NCBI GenBank assembly: GCA_013822245.1
Contig: PNKE01000086.1
Coordinates: 1 to 64,000, forward strand
Direction of reading: 5' to 3'
From: Candidatus Solibacter sp.
Lineage (GTDB): Bacteria > Acidobacteriota > Terriglobia > Bryobacterales > Bryobacteraceae
Length of the DNA stretch: 64,000 bases
The notes under the pieces: model-generated
What the model was told of the DNA's origin: nothing
Seen by the model: only the letters and a program-made list of their open reading frames with translations
The model's database searches: none
Shown here: piece after piece, positions 38,622 to 46,885 of the stretch
Layout: every line of letters begins with the position of its first letter
Numbering within the stretch: position 1 is the stretch's first letter
Made by a program: the position numbers and the translations under genes

Positions 38622-40097
38622 ATGAAAACGCCCGTTTTCGTCACCGCCGCGGCACTGCTGCTCGCGCCCTGTCTCCTTGCGCAGAAGGCCGCGCAACCCC
38701 AGCCGTCGCCCGGCGAGGCGAGTCTGATGGGGGCCGTGTCGGCGGATTCGATGCGGGGCGATGTGTCGTTCCTGGCGTCGGATCTGTTGGAAGGCCGGGA
38801 CACGCCGTCGCGCGGGCTGGAGATCGCCGCCGAGTACCTGGCATCGCAGTTCCGGGCGATGGGCATGAAGCCGGCGGGTACGGACGGGTACTTTCAGATC
38901 GCCGAGTATGCGGTGGTGCAGCCGGTGACGGAGGGCTTCACGCTGACACTGGAGAGCGCGGCGGCGAAATACGGCGTGAAGGCGGAGAAGGTGATGGTGA
39001 CGGCGATGAAGGCGGCCCAGGGGGCGGCGCTGGAAGTGGTCCAGATCGACCTGGCCGGCGAGTTGCCCGCGAGAGCGGCGGTCGAGGGCAAGGCCGCGCT
39101 GCTGAAGTCGCCTGGACGGATGACGCGCGAGGCGATGAGAAAGAGGGAGCAGGTGCGCGCGATGGGTCCGGCGGTGGTGATCTCGTTCACGCCGTATCTG
39201 TCCGGACGGCCGCAGTTGCGGCAGGCCGGGGCGGTTGAGGCGGCAGCGGCGCCGTCGATCGCCATCCAGGACAGCGAGTTGCAGAAGCAGCTTGATGGCG
39301 CGGGTGCGCTGAAGGCGTCGTTTCAGATCCCGGCGCCGGTGATGGAGCCTGCGAAATTGAAGAACGTGGTTGCGGTGCTCGAGGGGACCGGCCCGGTCCT
39401 GAAGAACCAGTACATCATCCTGAGCGGCCACTACGACCATACGGGCGTGAATCCGCGCGGCGAGGGTGACCGCATCATGAACGGCGCCAACGACGACGCC
39501 AGCGGGACGTCGGTGGTGCTGGAGATTGCCAGGGCATTCGTCAAGACGGGCGTGAAGCCGAAACGCTCGATCGTGTTCGCGCTGTGGTTCGGCGAGGAGA
39601 AGGGTCTGTTCGGGTCCACCTACTACGCCGAAAACCCCGTCTTCCCGCTCAAGGACACCGTGGCCATGGTGAACTTCGAGCACATGGGCCGCACCGACGG
39701 CGACGAAGGGTCCACCCTGGGCCGCATGAGCCTCACCGGCATCGACTACACCGAGATCGGGCAGTTCATGGCCGACGCCGGCAGGGTGGTGGGCATCGAC
39801 GTCTACAAGCACGAAAAGAACAGTGACCTGTTCTTTTCGCGCAGCGACAACCAGCCGTTCGCCGACGCCGGCGTGCCCGCTCACGCCGTGCTCGGCTGCT
39901 ACATCTTCCCCGACTACCACCGCCCCGGCGACGAGTGGCACAAGCTCGACTACGACAACATGGCGCGGTTGACACGCGTGGCGGCGGTGGCGGCGTTGCG
40001 GATGGCGAACCGGGCCAAGCCGCCGGCCTGGAACGCGGCCAACCCCAGGACGGCGCAGTATGTGAAGGCGTCGCAGGAGTTGTACGGCTCGAAATAG
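38622..40097 (+). CDS. M28-family exported aminopeptidase
   Basis: 491 residues with a signal peptide (1-20). The two-zinc M28 site is present: SGHYDHTG (His, Asp), [11 protein letters not shown] (bridging Asp), [10 protein letters not shown] (catalytic Glu plus ligand) and the final His in VPAHAVLG or DYHRPGDEW. Between residues ~130 and 230 lies a PA-like insertion. Codon style changes inside the gene: 39,610-39,955 uses C-ending codons while both flanks favour G-ending ones. ATG 38622 has no clear ribosome site. Confidence 0.9.
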   Translation: MKTPVFVTAAALLLAPCLLAQKAAQPQPSPGEASLMGAVSADSMRGDVSFLASDLLEGRDTPSRGLEIAAEYLASQFRAMGMKPAGTDGYFQIAEYAVVQPVTEGFTLTLESAAAKYGVKAEKVMVTAMKAAQGAALEVVQIDLAGELPARAAVEGKAALLKSPGRMTREAMRKREQVRAMGPAVVISFTPYLSGRPQLRQAGAVEAAAAPSIAIQDSELQKQLDGAGALKASFQIPAPVMEPAKLKNVVAVLEGTGPVLKNQYIILSGHYDHTGVNPRGEGDRIMNGANDDASGTSVVLEIARAFVKTGVKPKRSIVFALWFGEEKGLFGSTYYAENPVFPLKDTVAMVNFEHMGRTDGDEGSTLGRMSLTGIDYTEIGQFMADAGRVVGIDVYKHEKNSDLFFSRSDNQPFADAGVPAHAVLGCYIFPDYHRPGDEWHKLDYDNMARLTRVAAVAALRMANRAKPPAWNAANPRTAQYVKASQELYGSK

Positions 40098-40124
40098 CCT
40101 CGCAACGGCGGTCTGAGCACTCAG

Positions 40125-40168
40125 CGGCGGCCATGGATCTGGCGGGTCCCGGCCGCCGTTCGTTTTTG
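40125..40168 (+). terminator. Intrinsic terminator after the M28 gene
   Basis: An 8-bp stem CGGCGGCC/GGCCGCCG (40125-40132 and 40151-40158) with an 18-nt loop, followed by TTCGTTTTTG. Confidence 0.55.
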
Positions 40169-40208
40169 TTGCAGCGCGCGGGAACTTTTTTCCGCGGGGC
40201 GGGGTCTG

Positions 40209-40231
40209 TACAAACGTGCGACGATGTGTTA
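40209..40231. promoter_or_regulatory. Candidate BlaI-type operator
   Basis: An imperfect dyad TACAAACGT-n-ACGATGTGTTA lies ~40 bp before the blaI-like start. BlaI/MecI repressors bind TACA/TGTA dyads and repress their own operon. The match is imperfect, so this is tentative. Confidence 0.4.
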
Positions 40232-40271
40232 GTTTTCTAGCAGGTTGTCAAAAATCCAGCAGGAGGTCCGG

Positions 40272-40655
40272 ATGAGCGTCCAGAACGGGCTGAGCCGCAG
40301 GGAGCGGCAGATCCTCGACATTCTCTTCAAGCACGGCCGCGCCACGGCGGCCGTGGTCCACGCCGACCTGCCAGACCGCCCGTCGAACTCGGCGGTGCGG
40401 GCGCACCTGCGCACCCTCGAGGAAAAGGGGCACGTCAAGCACGAGGCCGAGGACCTGCGCTACGTCTACTCGCCCGTCGTGCAGCCCGCCAAAGCCCGCA
40501 AGTCGGCGCTCCGCCACCTCGTCGAAACGTTCTTTGAAGGCTCCCCGGCGAAGGCCGCCGCGGCCCTGCTGGACTCAAACGCCGCCAGACTCTCGGACGA
40601 CGATCTCGACCGCCTGTCTTCACTGATCGACAAAGCCAGAAAGGAAGGACGCTGA
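40272..40655 (+). CDS. BlaI/MecI-family repressor
   Basis: 127 residues: a winged helix (LSRRERQILDILFKHGRATAAVVHADL, then SNSAVRAHLRTLEEKGHVKHE) and a C-terminal dimerisation helix pair, the normal BlaI length and layout. ATG 40272 has an ideal AGGAGG 5 nt before it. It ends 2 bp before the M56 sensor gene, the usual BlaI-BlaR1 pairing. In acidobacteria such pairs are numerous and need not concern beta-lactams. Confidence 0.9.
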   Translation: MSVQNGLSRRERQILDILFKHGRATAAVVHADLPDRPSNSAVRAHLRTLEEKGHVKHEAEDLRYVYSPVVQPAKARKSALRHLVETFFEGSPAKAAAALLDSNAARLSDDDLDRLSSLIDKARKEGR

Positions 40656-40657
40656 AC

Positions 40658-42187
40658 ATGCTCGCCGAACTCGCCATCAAGGCAACCATCCTCGTCGCCT
40701 TCGCCGGCATCACGGCGGCGGCTCTGCGGGGCCGCTCGGCGGCGGTCAGGCATCTGCTCTGGCTCAGCGCTTGTTCGGCGCTGGTCATTCTTCCGTTGAC
40801 GATTGTCACGATGCCGGAATGGCGGCCCGAACTGCCCCAGACGGCCACGATTGCGTCGGCAACCAGGACCCTGGTCACGGTGACGGCGGAAGGCGAGTCG
40901 CAATCGGTTCCGTGGGCAGCTCTCTTGACGGGCTTGTGGGCGGCGGCGGCGCTGGTGCTGCTTGCGAGAACGCTGGCGGCCCAGGCTGAAGCGGCCAGGA
41001 TGATCGGCCGGGCGATTGCCTACAAGCCAGGCGTGGCAGTATGCCCCGAGACCGATGTCCCGCTGGTCGCCGGGTTGCGGCGTCCGGTGATCCTGCTGCC
41101 CGAAGAGGCGCTCGAATGGGACGAGGAACGGCTGGATCTCGTCCTCGACCACGAATCCGCCCACGTCGAGCGGATGGATCCCCTGGCGCAGTTCATTGCG
41201 GATCTGGCCTGCGCGCTCTACTGGCCCCTGCCCTGGGTCTGGCTGGCGGCGCGCAGGCTGCGCACGGAAGCCGAGCTTGCGTGCGACGACGGTGTGTTGC
41301 GTTCCGGCCGGCGGGCGTCTGACTACGCCGGCCATCTGATCGATATCGTGCGCGGCCTCTCCGGCCGCGAGCGCGTCCCCCAAGGAGGGATTCCCATGGC
41401 CCGACTCAATCAACTTGAACTGCGTCTGCGATCGCTGCTGGCGCAAAACGTGAACCGCGCCGCGGCCACACCGCGCGCATTCCTGGCAGCCGCATTCTGC
41501 GCGCTCATTCTGTTGGTGCCGCTCTCGGCGCTGCATCTGCCTTCGTTCGCCGCCGGCGACGGGATCTCCGGGTCGGTGAAGGACCCATCGGGCGCCTATG
41601 TCCCCAAGGCGCGCATCGTCGTTCAATTCACTGACTCTTCGCGCCGCGAGGCCGTCAACACCGATGACGTGGGCGAATTCACCCTCGCCCCGCTGCCCGA
41701 TGGAACCTACAACGTCTCTGTCGCCAAGCCCGGCTTCGCGCTTCTGGAGATGAAGGGGATCATCGTGGACAAGGGCGCATCGGCGCCGTTGGTGCTGGTG
41801 CTGCAACCGGGCAAGGTCCGCGAGACGCTGACGGTTGCCGCGCAAGGTACGCCGTCAACGCCGCCGGCCGCGGTCCCCGGGACGGAACCCAAACGGATCA
41901 AGGTGGGCGGCAGCGTGCAGGCCGTGAAGATGGCGAGTATGGTGCGGCCCTCGTATCCGCCCGAGTGCAAGGCGGCGGGCATCGAGGGTTCGGTGATGCT
42001 GCGCGCTGTGATCGGCAAGGACGGCGCAATCCTGAACCTCGAACAGGTGAACCAGCTTGTGGATCGCCGGCTTGTCGATGCGGCGATGGAGGCGGTGAAG
42101 CAGTGGAAGTACCAGCCGACGCTGCTCAACGGCGAACCGGTAGAGGTGCTCACCGAAATCGACGTCAACTTCACGCTCACCAAATAG
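40658..42187 (+). CDS. BlaR1-like M56 membrane peptidase with TonB C-terminal domain
   Basis: A protein of 509 residues. Membrane helices near 10-55 and 85-105; M56 catalytic site HESAHVERMD (His165, Glu166, His169) with downstream AELACDDGVL; a membrane segment near 270-290; a carboxypeptidase-regulatory-like domain (about 300-380, ISGSVKDPSGAYVPKARI); and a TonB C-terminal domain (about 420-509, SYPPECKAAGIEGSVMLRAV ... WKYQPTLLNGEPV). The peptidase should cleave the BlaI partner on signal. There is no penicillin-binding sensor domain, so the periplasmic transthyretin-like and TonB-like domains are the likely sensors. Confidence 0.88.
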   Translation: MLAELAIKATILVAFAGITAAALRGRSAAVRHLLWLSACSALVILPLTIVTMPEWRPELPQTATIASATRTLVTVTAEGESQSVPWAALLTGLWAAAALVLLARTLAAQAEAARMIGRAIAYKPGVAVCPETDVPLVAGLRRPVILLPEEALEWDEERLDLVLDHESAHVERMDPLAQFIADLACALYWPLPWVWLAARRLRTEAELACDDGVLRSGRRASDYAGHLIDIVRGLSGRERVPQGGIPMARLNQLELRLRSLLAQNVNRAAATPRAFLAAAFCALILLVPLSALHLPSFAAGDGISGSVKDPSGAYVPKARIVVQFTDSSRREAVNTDDVGEFTLAPLPDGTYNVSVAKPGFALLEMKGIIVDKGASAPLVLVLQPGKVRETLTVAAQGTPSTPPAAVPGTEPKRIKVGGSVQAVKMASMVRPSYPPECKAAGIEGSVMLRAVIGKDGAILNLEQVNQLVDRRLVDAAMEAVKQWKYQPTLLNGEPVEVLTEIDVNFTLTK

Positions 42188-42369
42188 CCGTCCGCGGCAG
42201 GCCCCTCCTGCCCGGCATCAACCCCCTCGCGGCGGTGAATCTCCTGCCTGCCGCCGCGAGGCGTTTACAATCCCCCGCCCCCGTTGTCCCCCTTCAATCC
42301 AGTCTCCGCTTCGCATATCCTGGGAACCGGTCCCAGACTCAATCTCACCAAATGGAGGATTCCCCACCC
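42188..42369. other. Intergenic region before the RidA gene
   Basis: About 180 bp. No gene seen. GGAGG at ~42354 lies 11 nt before the RidA-like ATG. Confidence 0.4.
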
Positions 42370-42831
42370 ATGAAATCAACCCCAACACAGCGCCGCAAGT
42401 TCATGGCCTCGGCCGCCGGACTCGGCGGCATGGCCGCCCTGCCCATGATGGCCGCCGCCGCCCAGGGCGGTCCGCGCGCCAAGGCGCCGGGCGGCGTACG
42501 CGTCGGCAATCTCTATTTCAGCTTCGGCCTGACCGGCGAACGCGAGGAAGCCCGCAAGGACCCGCTCGCCTTCGGCGGCGACGTGAAGGAACAGACCGAA
42601 CGCATCATGAATTTGCACAAGGCCAACCTCGAAGCCATGGGCTCTTCGCTTGAAAACGTCATCAAGGTGACTGTCTTCATGGCCGACGTCAAAGTGGAAA
42701 GGCGCGCCATGAACGCCGCCTACGCGCCCTTCTTCCCGAAAGACGCCCCCGCGCGTTCCTGCGTCGGCGTCGAGTTTCCCGATGTCGCCACCCGCGTTGA
42801 AATCGAACTGGTGGCGTACATCCCGTCCTGA
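42370..42831 (+). CDS. Tat-exported RidA-family protein
   Basis: 153 residues. QRRKFMASAAGLGGMAALP is a twin-arginine signal, unusual for RidA proteins, which are normally cytosolic enamine/imine deaminases. The RidA/YjgF core follows: VGNLYFSFGLTGE, EQTERIMNLHKANLEAMGSS, VIKVTVFMADVK, and ARSCVGVEFPDVATRVEIEL with the conserved Arg. Export suggests a role other than clearing cytosolic 2-aminoacrylate, or a fold reused for binding. Confidence 0.82.
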   Translation: MKSTPTQRRKFMASAAGLGGMAALPMMAAAAQGGPRAKAPGGVRVGNLYFSFGLTGEREEARKDPLAFGGDVKEQTERIMNLHKANLEAMGSSLENVIKVTVFMADVKVERRAMNAAYAPFFPKDAPARSCVGVEFPDVATRVEIELVAYIPS

Positions 42832-42849
42832 CACTGAGTTGCACACACC

Positions 42850-43140
42850 ACGGGAGCCGGCGCCGGGGTGAGCCATGCCGGAGCCGCTGAACGGCCCGAT
42901 CTGCTGGGCCGCTGCCAGCGCCGCCGGCGTGCCGCGCGTGCGGCTGCCGCGGTCCTCGATGCGCACCCGCGTGTTCAGCCGCCGCGTCGCGTTGTAGCGC
43001 AACGTCGAGTTGAACATGTGCTTCGGCGTGTTTACCAGCGGCAGGCCCGTCTGTGAGCCGCTCTGCTGTTCGCTCTGAGTGAACGTGTAGTTGTTCTGCA
43101 CGTTGAACCGGCCGGGGAAGGGGAACATCCTCGACGGTTC
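42850..43140 (-). pseudogene. TonB-dependent receptor fragment (beta-barrel end)
   Basis: The minus-strand frame reads FNVQNNYTFTQSEQQSGSQT, GLPLVNTPKHMFNSTLRYN and RRLNTRVRIEDRGSR, then AAQQIGPF. This is the pattern of the last strands of a siderophore-type TonB-dependent receptor (NYTYT...LPLxxTPxHMxNxTLRY). Only ~85 residues remain; the plug, most of the barrel and the C-terminal Phe are missing. It sits at the end of an ApbE/DUF4198/DUF2271/PepSY cluster, where an intact receptor would be expected. Confidence 0.65.
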
Positions 43141-43186
43141 GGCGCCGCGCGTCACCGCCCAACCCGCATGATACCCCATTCACTAT

Positions 43187-43201
43187 TGCAAACCATTTGC
43201 A
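43187..43201. promoter_or_regulatory. Inverted repeat upstream of the receptor fragment
   Basis: TGCAAA-CCA-TTTGCA is a perfect 6-bp dyad. Its core AATGGTTTGCAA (minus strand) recurs inside the PepSY-operon promoter at 46720-46731. A Fur-family site is a reasonable guess given the iron-type operon, but the sequence is not a standard Fur box. Confidence 0.35.
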
Positions 43202-43297
43202 CCTCCAAACGCGCTAACAGCAGCCCCGGCCGTCAATGCCGTTGGTCGGGTTCTCGATGAGAGTTGTGTCGTCCCCTGGGGTGCTGGCGCGCCGGCG

Positions 43298-44305
43298 TTA
43301 CTCGTCCAACATCGTGAGAAACGCGCGCGAGCACGCGTGGGTGTATCGCCCCTGATCCACGCTCACCACAAACGCCGCCAGGCCCAGCCGATCGGCGAAG
43401 GCCAACCCGGCCTGCTCGCCCAGCACCTGGATGGCCGTCGAATAAGCGTCGGCGAGCATGCACTCCCGGTGGACCACGGTTACGGAAACGATGCCGCCGC
43501 TCAGCGCGGTTCCGGTGCGTGGATCGATTGCATGTGCGTATTGTTTGCCCTCGTGACTGAACGCCCTGTGGTAGACGCCCGAGGTGGCCACCGATTGACC
43601 GCAGAGCGCGATCGCGATTTCCGGGAACCCCACCGCGTCCGGCGGCGACTCCACGGCCACCCGCCAGGGCTGGCAGTCCGCCTTGATTCCGCGTGCTCGC
43701 AACTCGCCGCCGGCTTCAACCAGATAGCTGGTGATTTTCAGTGCATCCAGGGCGCGCGCGGCATCGTCCACGGCAAACCCCTTAGCGATCGACGACAGAT
43801 TCAGGACAACGCCGCCAGGTTGCCAGGCGCGCCGCCGGACTTCGTCAATCAGGATTCGCGCCCATCCGGCGCAGGCCATCGCCGATCGCACCTCCGCCGC
43901 ATCGGGAGGCTGAGCGATCGCGCCGCGCGGGCCGAAACCCCAGATGTCCACAAGCCGGCCCGCGGTGACGTCGAAAGCGCCATCCGATTGGCTGGAAACG
44001 CGCAGCGCCGCCTGAAGCACGGCGAACAATGGTTGCGGCAACTCCACCCATCTGCCCGCCCGCGCCGCGTTGAAGCGGCACAGATCAGACTCCGGCAAGT
44101 AGTGGCTCATCTGAGCGACAACGCGGTCCATCGAGCGCTCGACGGCGGCACGCGCCTCGCTGGCCGCCGTGGGATCCGCGGCGTAGAAGCGCACGCTCCA
44201 CGTCGTGCCCATCGTCTCGCCGCCGATCACATGGCATGCGCATTCCGGGCCCGGCGGGCGCGGGGGCCCGCCGGTGGAGAGCTCCGCAATGGCAACCAGC
44301 CTCAT
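43298..44305 (-). CDS. apbE: FAD:protein FMN transferase (ApbE)
   Basis: 335 residues of normal ApbE size: GGETMGTTWSVRFY at the start of the domain, DGAFDVTAGRLVDIWGFG, LNLSSIAKGFAVD, and YAHAIDPRTGTAL with the metal-binding Asp region, then ADAYSTAIQVLG. It links FMN covalently to Thr of flavoproteins in the periplasm. No clear lipoprotein signal is present at the chosen start. It follows DUF4198 by 9 bp and is the last intact gene of the PepSY-led operon. Confidence 0.9.
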   Translation of the reverse strand: MRLVAIAELSTGGPPRPPGPECACHVIGGETMGTTWSVRFYAADPTAASEARAAVERSMDRVVAQMSHYLPESDLCRFNAARAGRWVELPQPLFAVLQAALRVSSQSDGAFDVTAGRLVDIWGFGPRGAIAQPPDAAEVRSAMACAGWARILIDEVRRRAWQPGGVVLNLSSIAKGFAVDDAARALDALKITSYLVEAGGELRARGIKADCQPWRVAVESPPDAVGFPEIAIALCGQSVATSGVYHRAFSHEGKQYAHAIDPRTGTALSGGIVSVTVVHRECMLADAYSTAIQVLGEQAGLAFADRLGLAAFVVSVDQGRYTHACSRAFLTMLDE

Positions 44306-44314
44306 CGGCGTTGG

Positions 44315-45127
44315 TTACTGGGGAAGAACTTCGAACGTGGCAGTGTAGCTGGACCGCCCGCCCGCCGCCGGACCCTCGCCTCCCGCCTGCGCCGCCGTTG
44401 CGTTCATCCAGTACATCCCCGGGTCCTTGAACGTCACGCTGAACTTGCCGTCAGCCCCGGTCTTCACCTTCATCTCGCCTTCCTTGTCTCGATACCGGCT
44501 CCCCCCGGCGATGATCGTCACGTCCAGACCCGCGGCCGGCTTGCCGTCCAGCAGCATTTGGAATGTCGCCGCCTCGCCGGTCACCAGATCGTTCGGGTGC
44601 GTCACCGGCGCCAGTTCCAGTCCCACGCCAGTGGTCTCGAAGACCTTGCTGCTCGGCTTGCCCGCCGTGACAAACGTCTCCAGCCGGCTGTTCATCCTCG
44701 ACGTCTTCAGCCCCTGCGCGCCCGCCGGCGCGTGCGCGGCCAAATCAGCCGCGCTGCCGCGCCAGGTCTTCTGCTGGCCCGCCTCTTCCCAGGCCGCGAA
44801 CACCGTACTCTGCACCATGGCGATCTTGTAGGTTCCGGCGCCGTTCAGATGGACATCAAACGTGCTGCGATACTTGCCCGTGGCGGCGTTCTGCGCTTTC
44901 CGCTCCAATCCGTCGGGACCGGTGATCCTCACACTGGCGAGCCTCATCGGCACGTGGTCGAAATAGAACAGGCCGTTGGAAACGGCGGCGTCCACGGTCA
45001 CCCAGGCGTCCGTGTTCGACAGCACCGTCGACGAAGGCAGCATCCACTGGCGGTGCGCAGAGGATATGGCTGGCAGGCTCGCAAACAGCGCGATAGCAGC
45101 GGCGAGGCTATGAAATCGATGGGTCAC
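44315..45127 (-). CDS. DUF4198 periplasmic protein
   Basis: 270 residues from GTG 45125-45127, which has AAGGAG 6 nt upstream; a longer frame has no ribosome site. Signal peptide 1-22 ending SAHRQWMLPS, then a beta-sandwich with GLFYFDHVPMRL, LVTGEAATFQMLLDGKPAAG and DGKFSVTFKDPGMYW. DUF4198 proteins occur in metal-uptake clusters with PepSY, DUF2271 and ApbE, as here; the N-terminal His of the mature form is typical. Role likely linked to metal or haem binding. Confidence 0.85.
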   Translation of the reverse strand: MTHRFHSLAAAIALFASLPAISSAHRQWMLPSSTVLSNTDAWVTVDAAVSNGLFYFDHVPMRLASVRITGPDGLERKAQNAATGKYRSTFDVHLNGAGTYKIAMVQSTVFAAWEEAGQQKTWRGSAADLAAHAPAGAQGLKTSRMNSRLETFVTAGKPSSKVFETTGVGLELAPVTHPNDLVTGEAATFQMLLDGKPAAGLDVTIIAGGSRYRDKEGEMKVKTGADGKFSVTFKDPGMYWMNATAAQAGGEGPAAGGRSSYTATFEVLPQ

Positions 45128-45156
45128 TTTGGTCTCCTTGAAAGAAATTGCTGATG

Positions 45157-45675
45157 TTACGGTTTGACAACCACTTGCACTTGGCCAAGTTCGCTCTGGC
45201 CCTGGACCTTCACCGGCTGCGCGCTCTTCGCCGGCCACTGGAACGGGATCCTCACCACCTCCCTGCCCCCAACCTCGCGCGATGCTTCAACCACGAAGTG
45301 GTAGGACCCCGGCGCCAGCGACGCCAGCGGCGCCTTCGATCCGCGGAACACCACGGGATGCACACCCGGCGGACGTGTCGCCCCCGACACGCCGTCAACC
45401 GGCATCGTCAACTCGCGCCCCGACTTGCGCCACCACATCCTGAGGTCTTTCAGCCAGGTCGTACCCTTCTCGGCCTTGGCCGTTTGAAGGTCGTACCAGA
45501 CCGCCAGATTCGCCGCGAACGACTGGTCCGGCTTCTCGATCCACATCGCGACGTAGGGCCGGTGGTACTCGGCAACGTTGATGCGCGGGATCTCGACCGA
45601 AACCTCCAGGTCGGCCGCGAACATCAGCGGCGTGGTCAGCAACCCTGTGACGGCTGCCGGTACTCGAATCCTCAT
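45157..45675 (-). CDS. DUF2271 exported protein
   Basis: 172 residues with a signal peptide (1-20). LEVSVEIPRINVAEYHRPYVAMWIE, NLAVWYDL, WLKDLRMWWRKSGR and DGVSGATRPPG match DUF2271, periplasmic proteins found beside PepSY and ApbE genes. They are thought to work with flavin-dependent iron reduction; direct evidence is limited. Placed 28 bp after the PepSY gene. Confidence 0.88.
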   Translation of the reverse strand: MRIRVPAAVTGLLTTPLMFAADLEVSVEIPRINVAEYHRPYVAMWIEKPDQSFAANLAVWYDLQTAKAEKGTTWLKDLRMWWRKSGRELTMPVDGVSGATRPPGVHPVVFRGSKAPLASLAPGSYHFVVEASREVGGREVVRIPFQWPAKSAQPVKVQGQSELGQVQVVVKP

Positions 45676-45703
45676 TGCGTCACTCCTCCAATCCCTGCGG
45701 GCT

Positions 45704-46372
45704 TCATCGGTGAACGAAAAACAACATCAGCAGCAGCGGCGCCGCCATCCCGAGTCCCACCAGCGGCCAGGTGCTCGGCCTCTTCGCCGCATGCACCTGA
45801 AGCAACAGCAGCCCCGTGGCCGTGAAGATCAGGCACGCCGCGGCCAGCACGTCGATGAACACAAACCATGCCGTGCCCGTATGACGGCCTTTGTGCAGGT
45901 CGTTCAGGTACGAGATCCAACCCCGGTCCGTCGATTCGTATTCGGCCTCTGCCGTTTCGCGATCCACCAGGATCCAGGCGTCGCCGCCCGGCCTCGGCAG
46001 CGAAATGTAGACCTCGCTCTCGGACCACTCGCCGGCATCGGCCATGGTCTTGACCTCAAACCGCCCGGCCAGCCAGTTCCTCAAGCCAACCGGCAGAGGC
46101 TGTTTCCCCGATCCCGTTTGAGCGGCTAAACCGGCGCGCAGGCCAGCCGGGATCTCCGCCTTCTGCCTCTTCACCACGGGCACGGACTGAATCGCCGAAG
46201 CGTGATTCAAAGTCACCCCCGTGATGGTGAACAACAGCATTCCGGCCAGGCACACGCCTGAACTCACCCAGTGCCAGAGCGTGATCTGCCTCACCCAGAA
46301 TGATCTGCGTGACGGCGGCCGGGCCGGAGCCGGGGTGGCCGTCTGGATCCGTTCGTCTACGGGCGCGGCCAC
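45704..46372 (-). CDS. PepSY-associated membrane protein
   Basis: 222 residues from GTG 46370-46372, preceded by GGGAGG; an ATG at 46495 would add 41 residues of unlikely composition. A first helix (ITLWHWVSSGVCLAGMLLF, then TGVTLNHA), a periplasmic PepSY-like domain, and two further helices after LNDLHKGRHTG, the family hallmark. Such proteins are proposed inner-membrane reductases or scaffolds for iron released from siderophores. First gene of the PepSY-DUF2271-DUF4198-ApbE operon. Confidence 0.85.
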   Translation of the reverse strand: MAAPVDERIQTATPAPARPPSRRSFWVRQITLWHWVSSGVCLAGMLLFTITGVTLNHASAIQSVPVVKRQKAEIPAGLRAGLAAQTGSGKQPLPVGLRNWLAGRFEVKTMADAGEWSESEVYISLPRPGGDAWILVDRETAEAEYESTDRGWISYLNDLHKGRHTGTAWFVFIDVLAAACLIFTATGLLLLQVHAAKRPSTWPLVGLGMAAPLLLMLFFVHR

Positions 46373-46885
46373 AGGCCCTCCCGCCAGCCCGTTGCCTGCC
46401 CGGCGCTGTCGATGGCCATGCTCCGGAGGCCGGTCACTACACTGGCCCACTTGCAACGCTCTTTCATATTCCACCGCTTCGACGGCTGCGTCCATGAGTC
46501 CTTCAGCAACGCCGCCGATCCGTGGCTCAAACGGACTGATGGCCGCCGGCCATTCAAAGCTGGAGACTTACGAAAACGCCTGGAGCCTGCGTATGGCAAT
46601 GTGTTCACGCCCCCCATCCCTTCGTCGCTGAACTCGTCCTGGCCTGCGCCAATCCGGCTCGCCCGCCAATCCGCATTGCAGGCGGACCAACGGGCGCCAA
46701 TGATCCCCAGATTAGCCGAGTTGCAAACCATTGTCAAATGACAAAACGCCAAAAGGAGGCATGCCGCCCGCCGCGCGTCACGGCCGGATTAAGATGGAAT
46801 CGGTTCACCGCACGGCGGCGGCCTTGTTCATCAGGCGTCGGATGCATCTGAAACCGGCATCAATTCCGATTTCCCGCTGGCTCTG
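46373..46885. other. Long leader without a recognisable gene
   Basis: About 510 bp. It contains the PepSY-operon promoter (46709-46737), leaving a leader of more than 300 nt before the PepSY start. No frame resembles a known protein. It may include the scar of a lost gene. Confidence 0.45.
46709..46737 (-). promoter_or_regulatory. Near-consensus promoter of the PepSY operon
   Basis: Minus strand: perfect TTGACA (-35, 46732-46737), a 17-bp spacer, TAATCT (-10, 46709-46714). The spacer contains AATGGTTTGCAA, shared with the dyad at 43187-43201, in a position where a bound repressor would block RNA polymerase. Confidence 0.65.

Noticed and set aside
43233-43297. Short in-frame continuation after the ApbE stop ending in Gly-Cys-Cys
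   Set aside because: Reads like a peptide only if the stop is bypassed; no support for readthrough.
43337-45154. + strand frame of 605 codons over the ApbE/DUF4198 genes
   Set aside because: Arg/His-rich antisense frame; sense genes are recognisable families with proper spacing.
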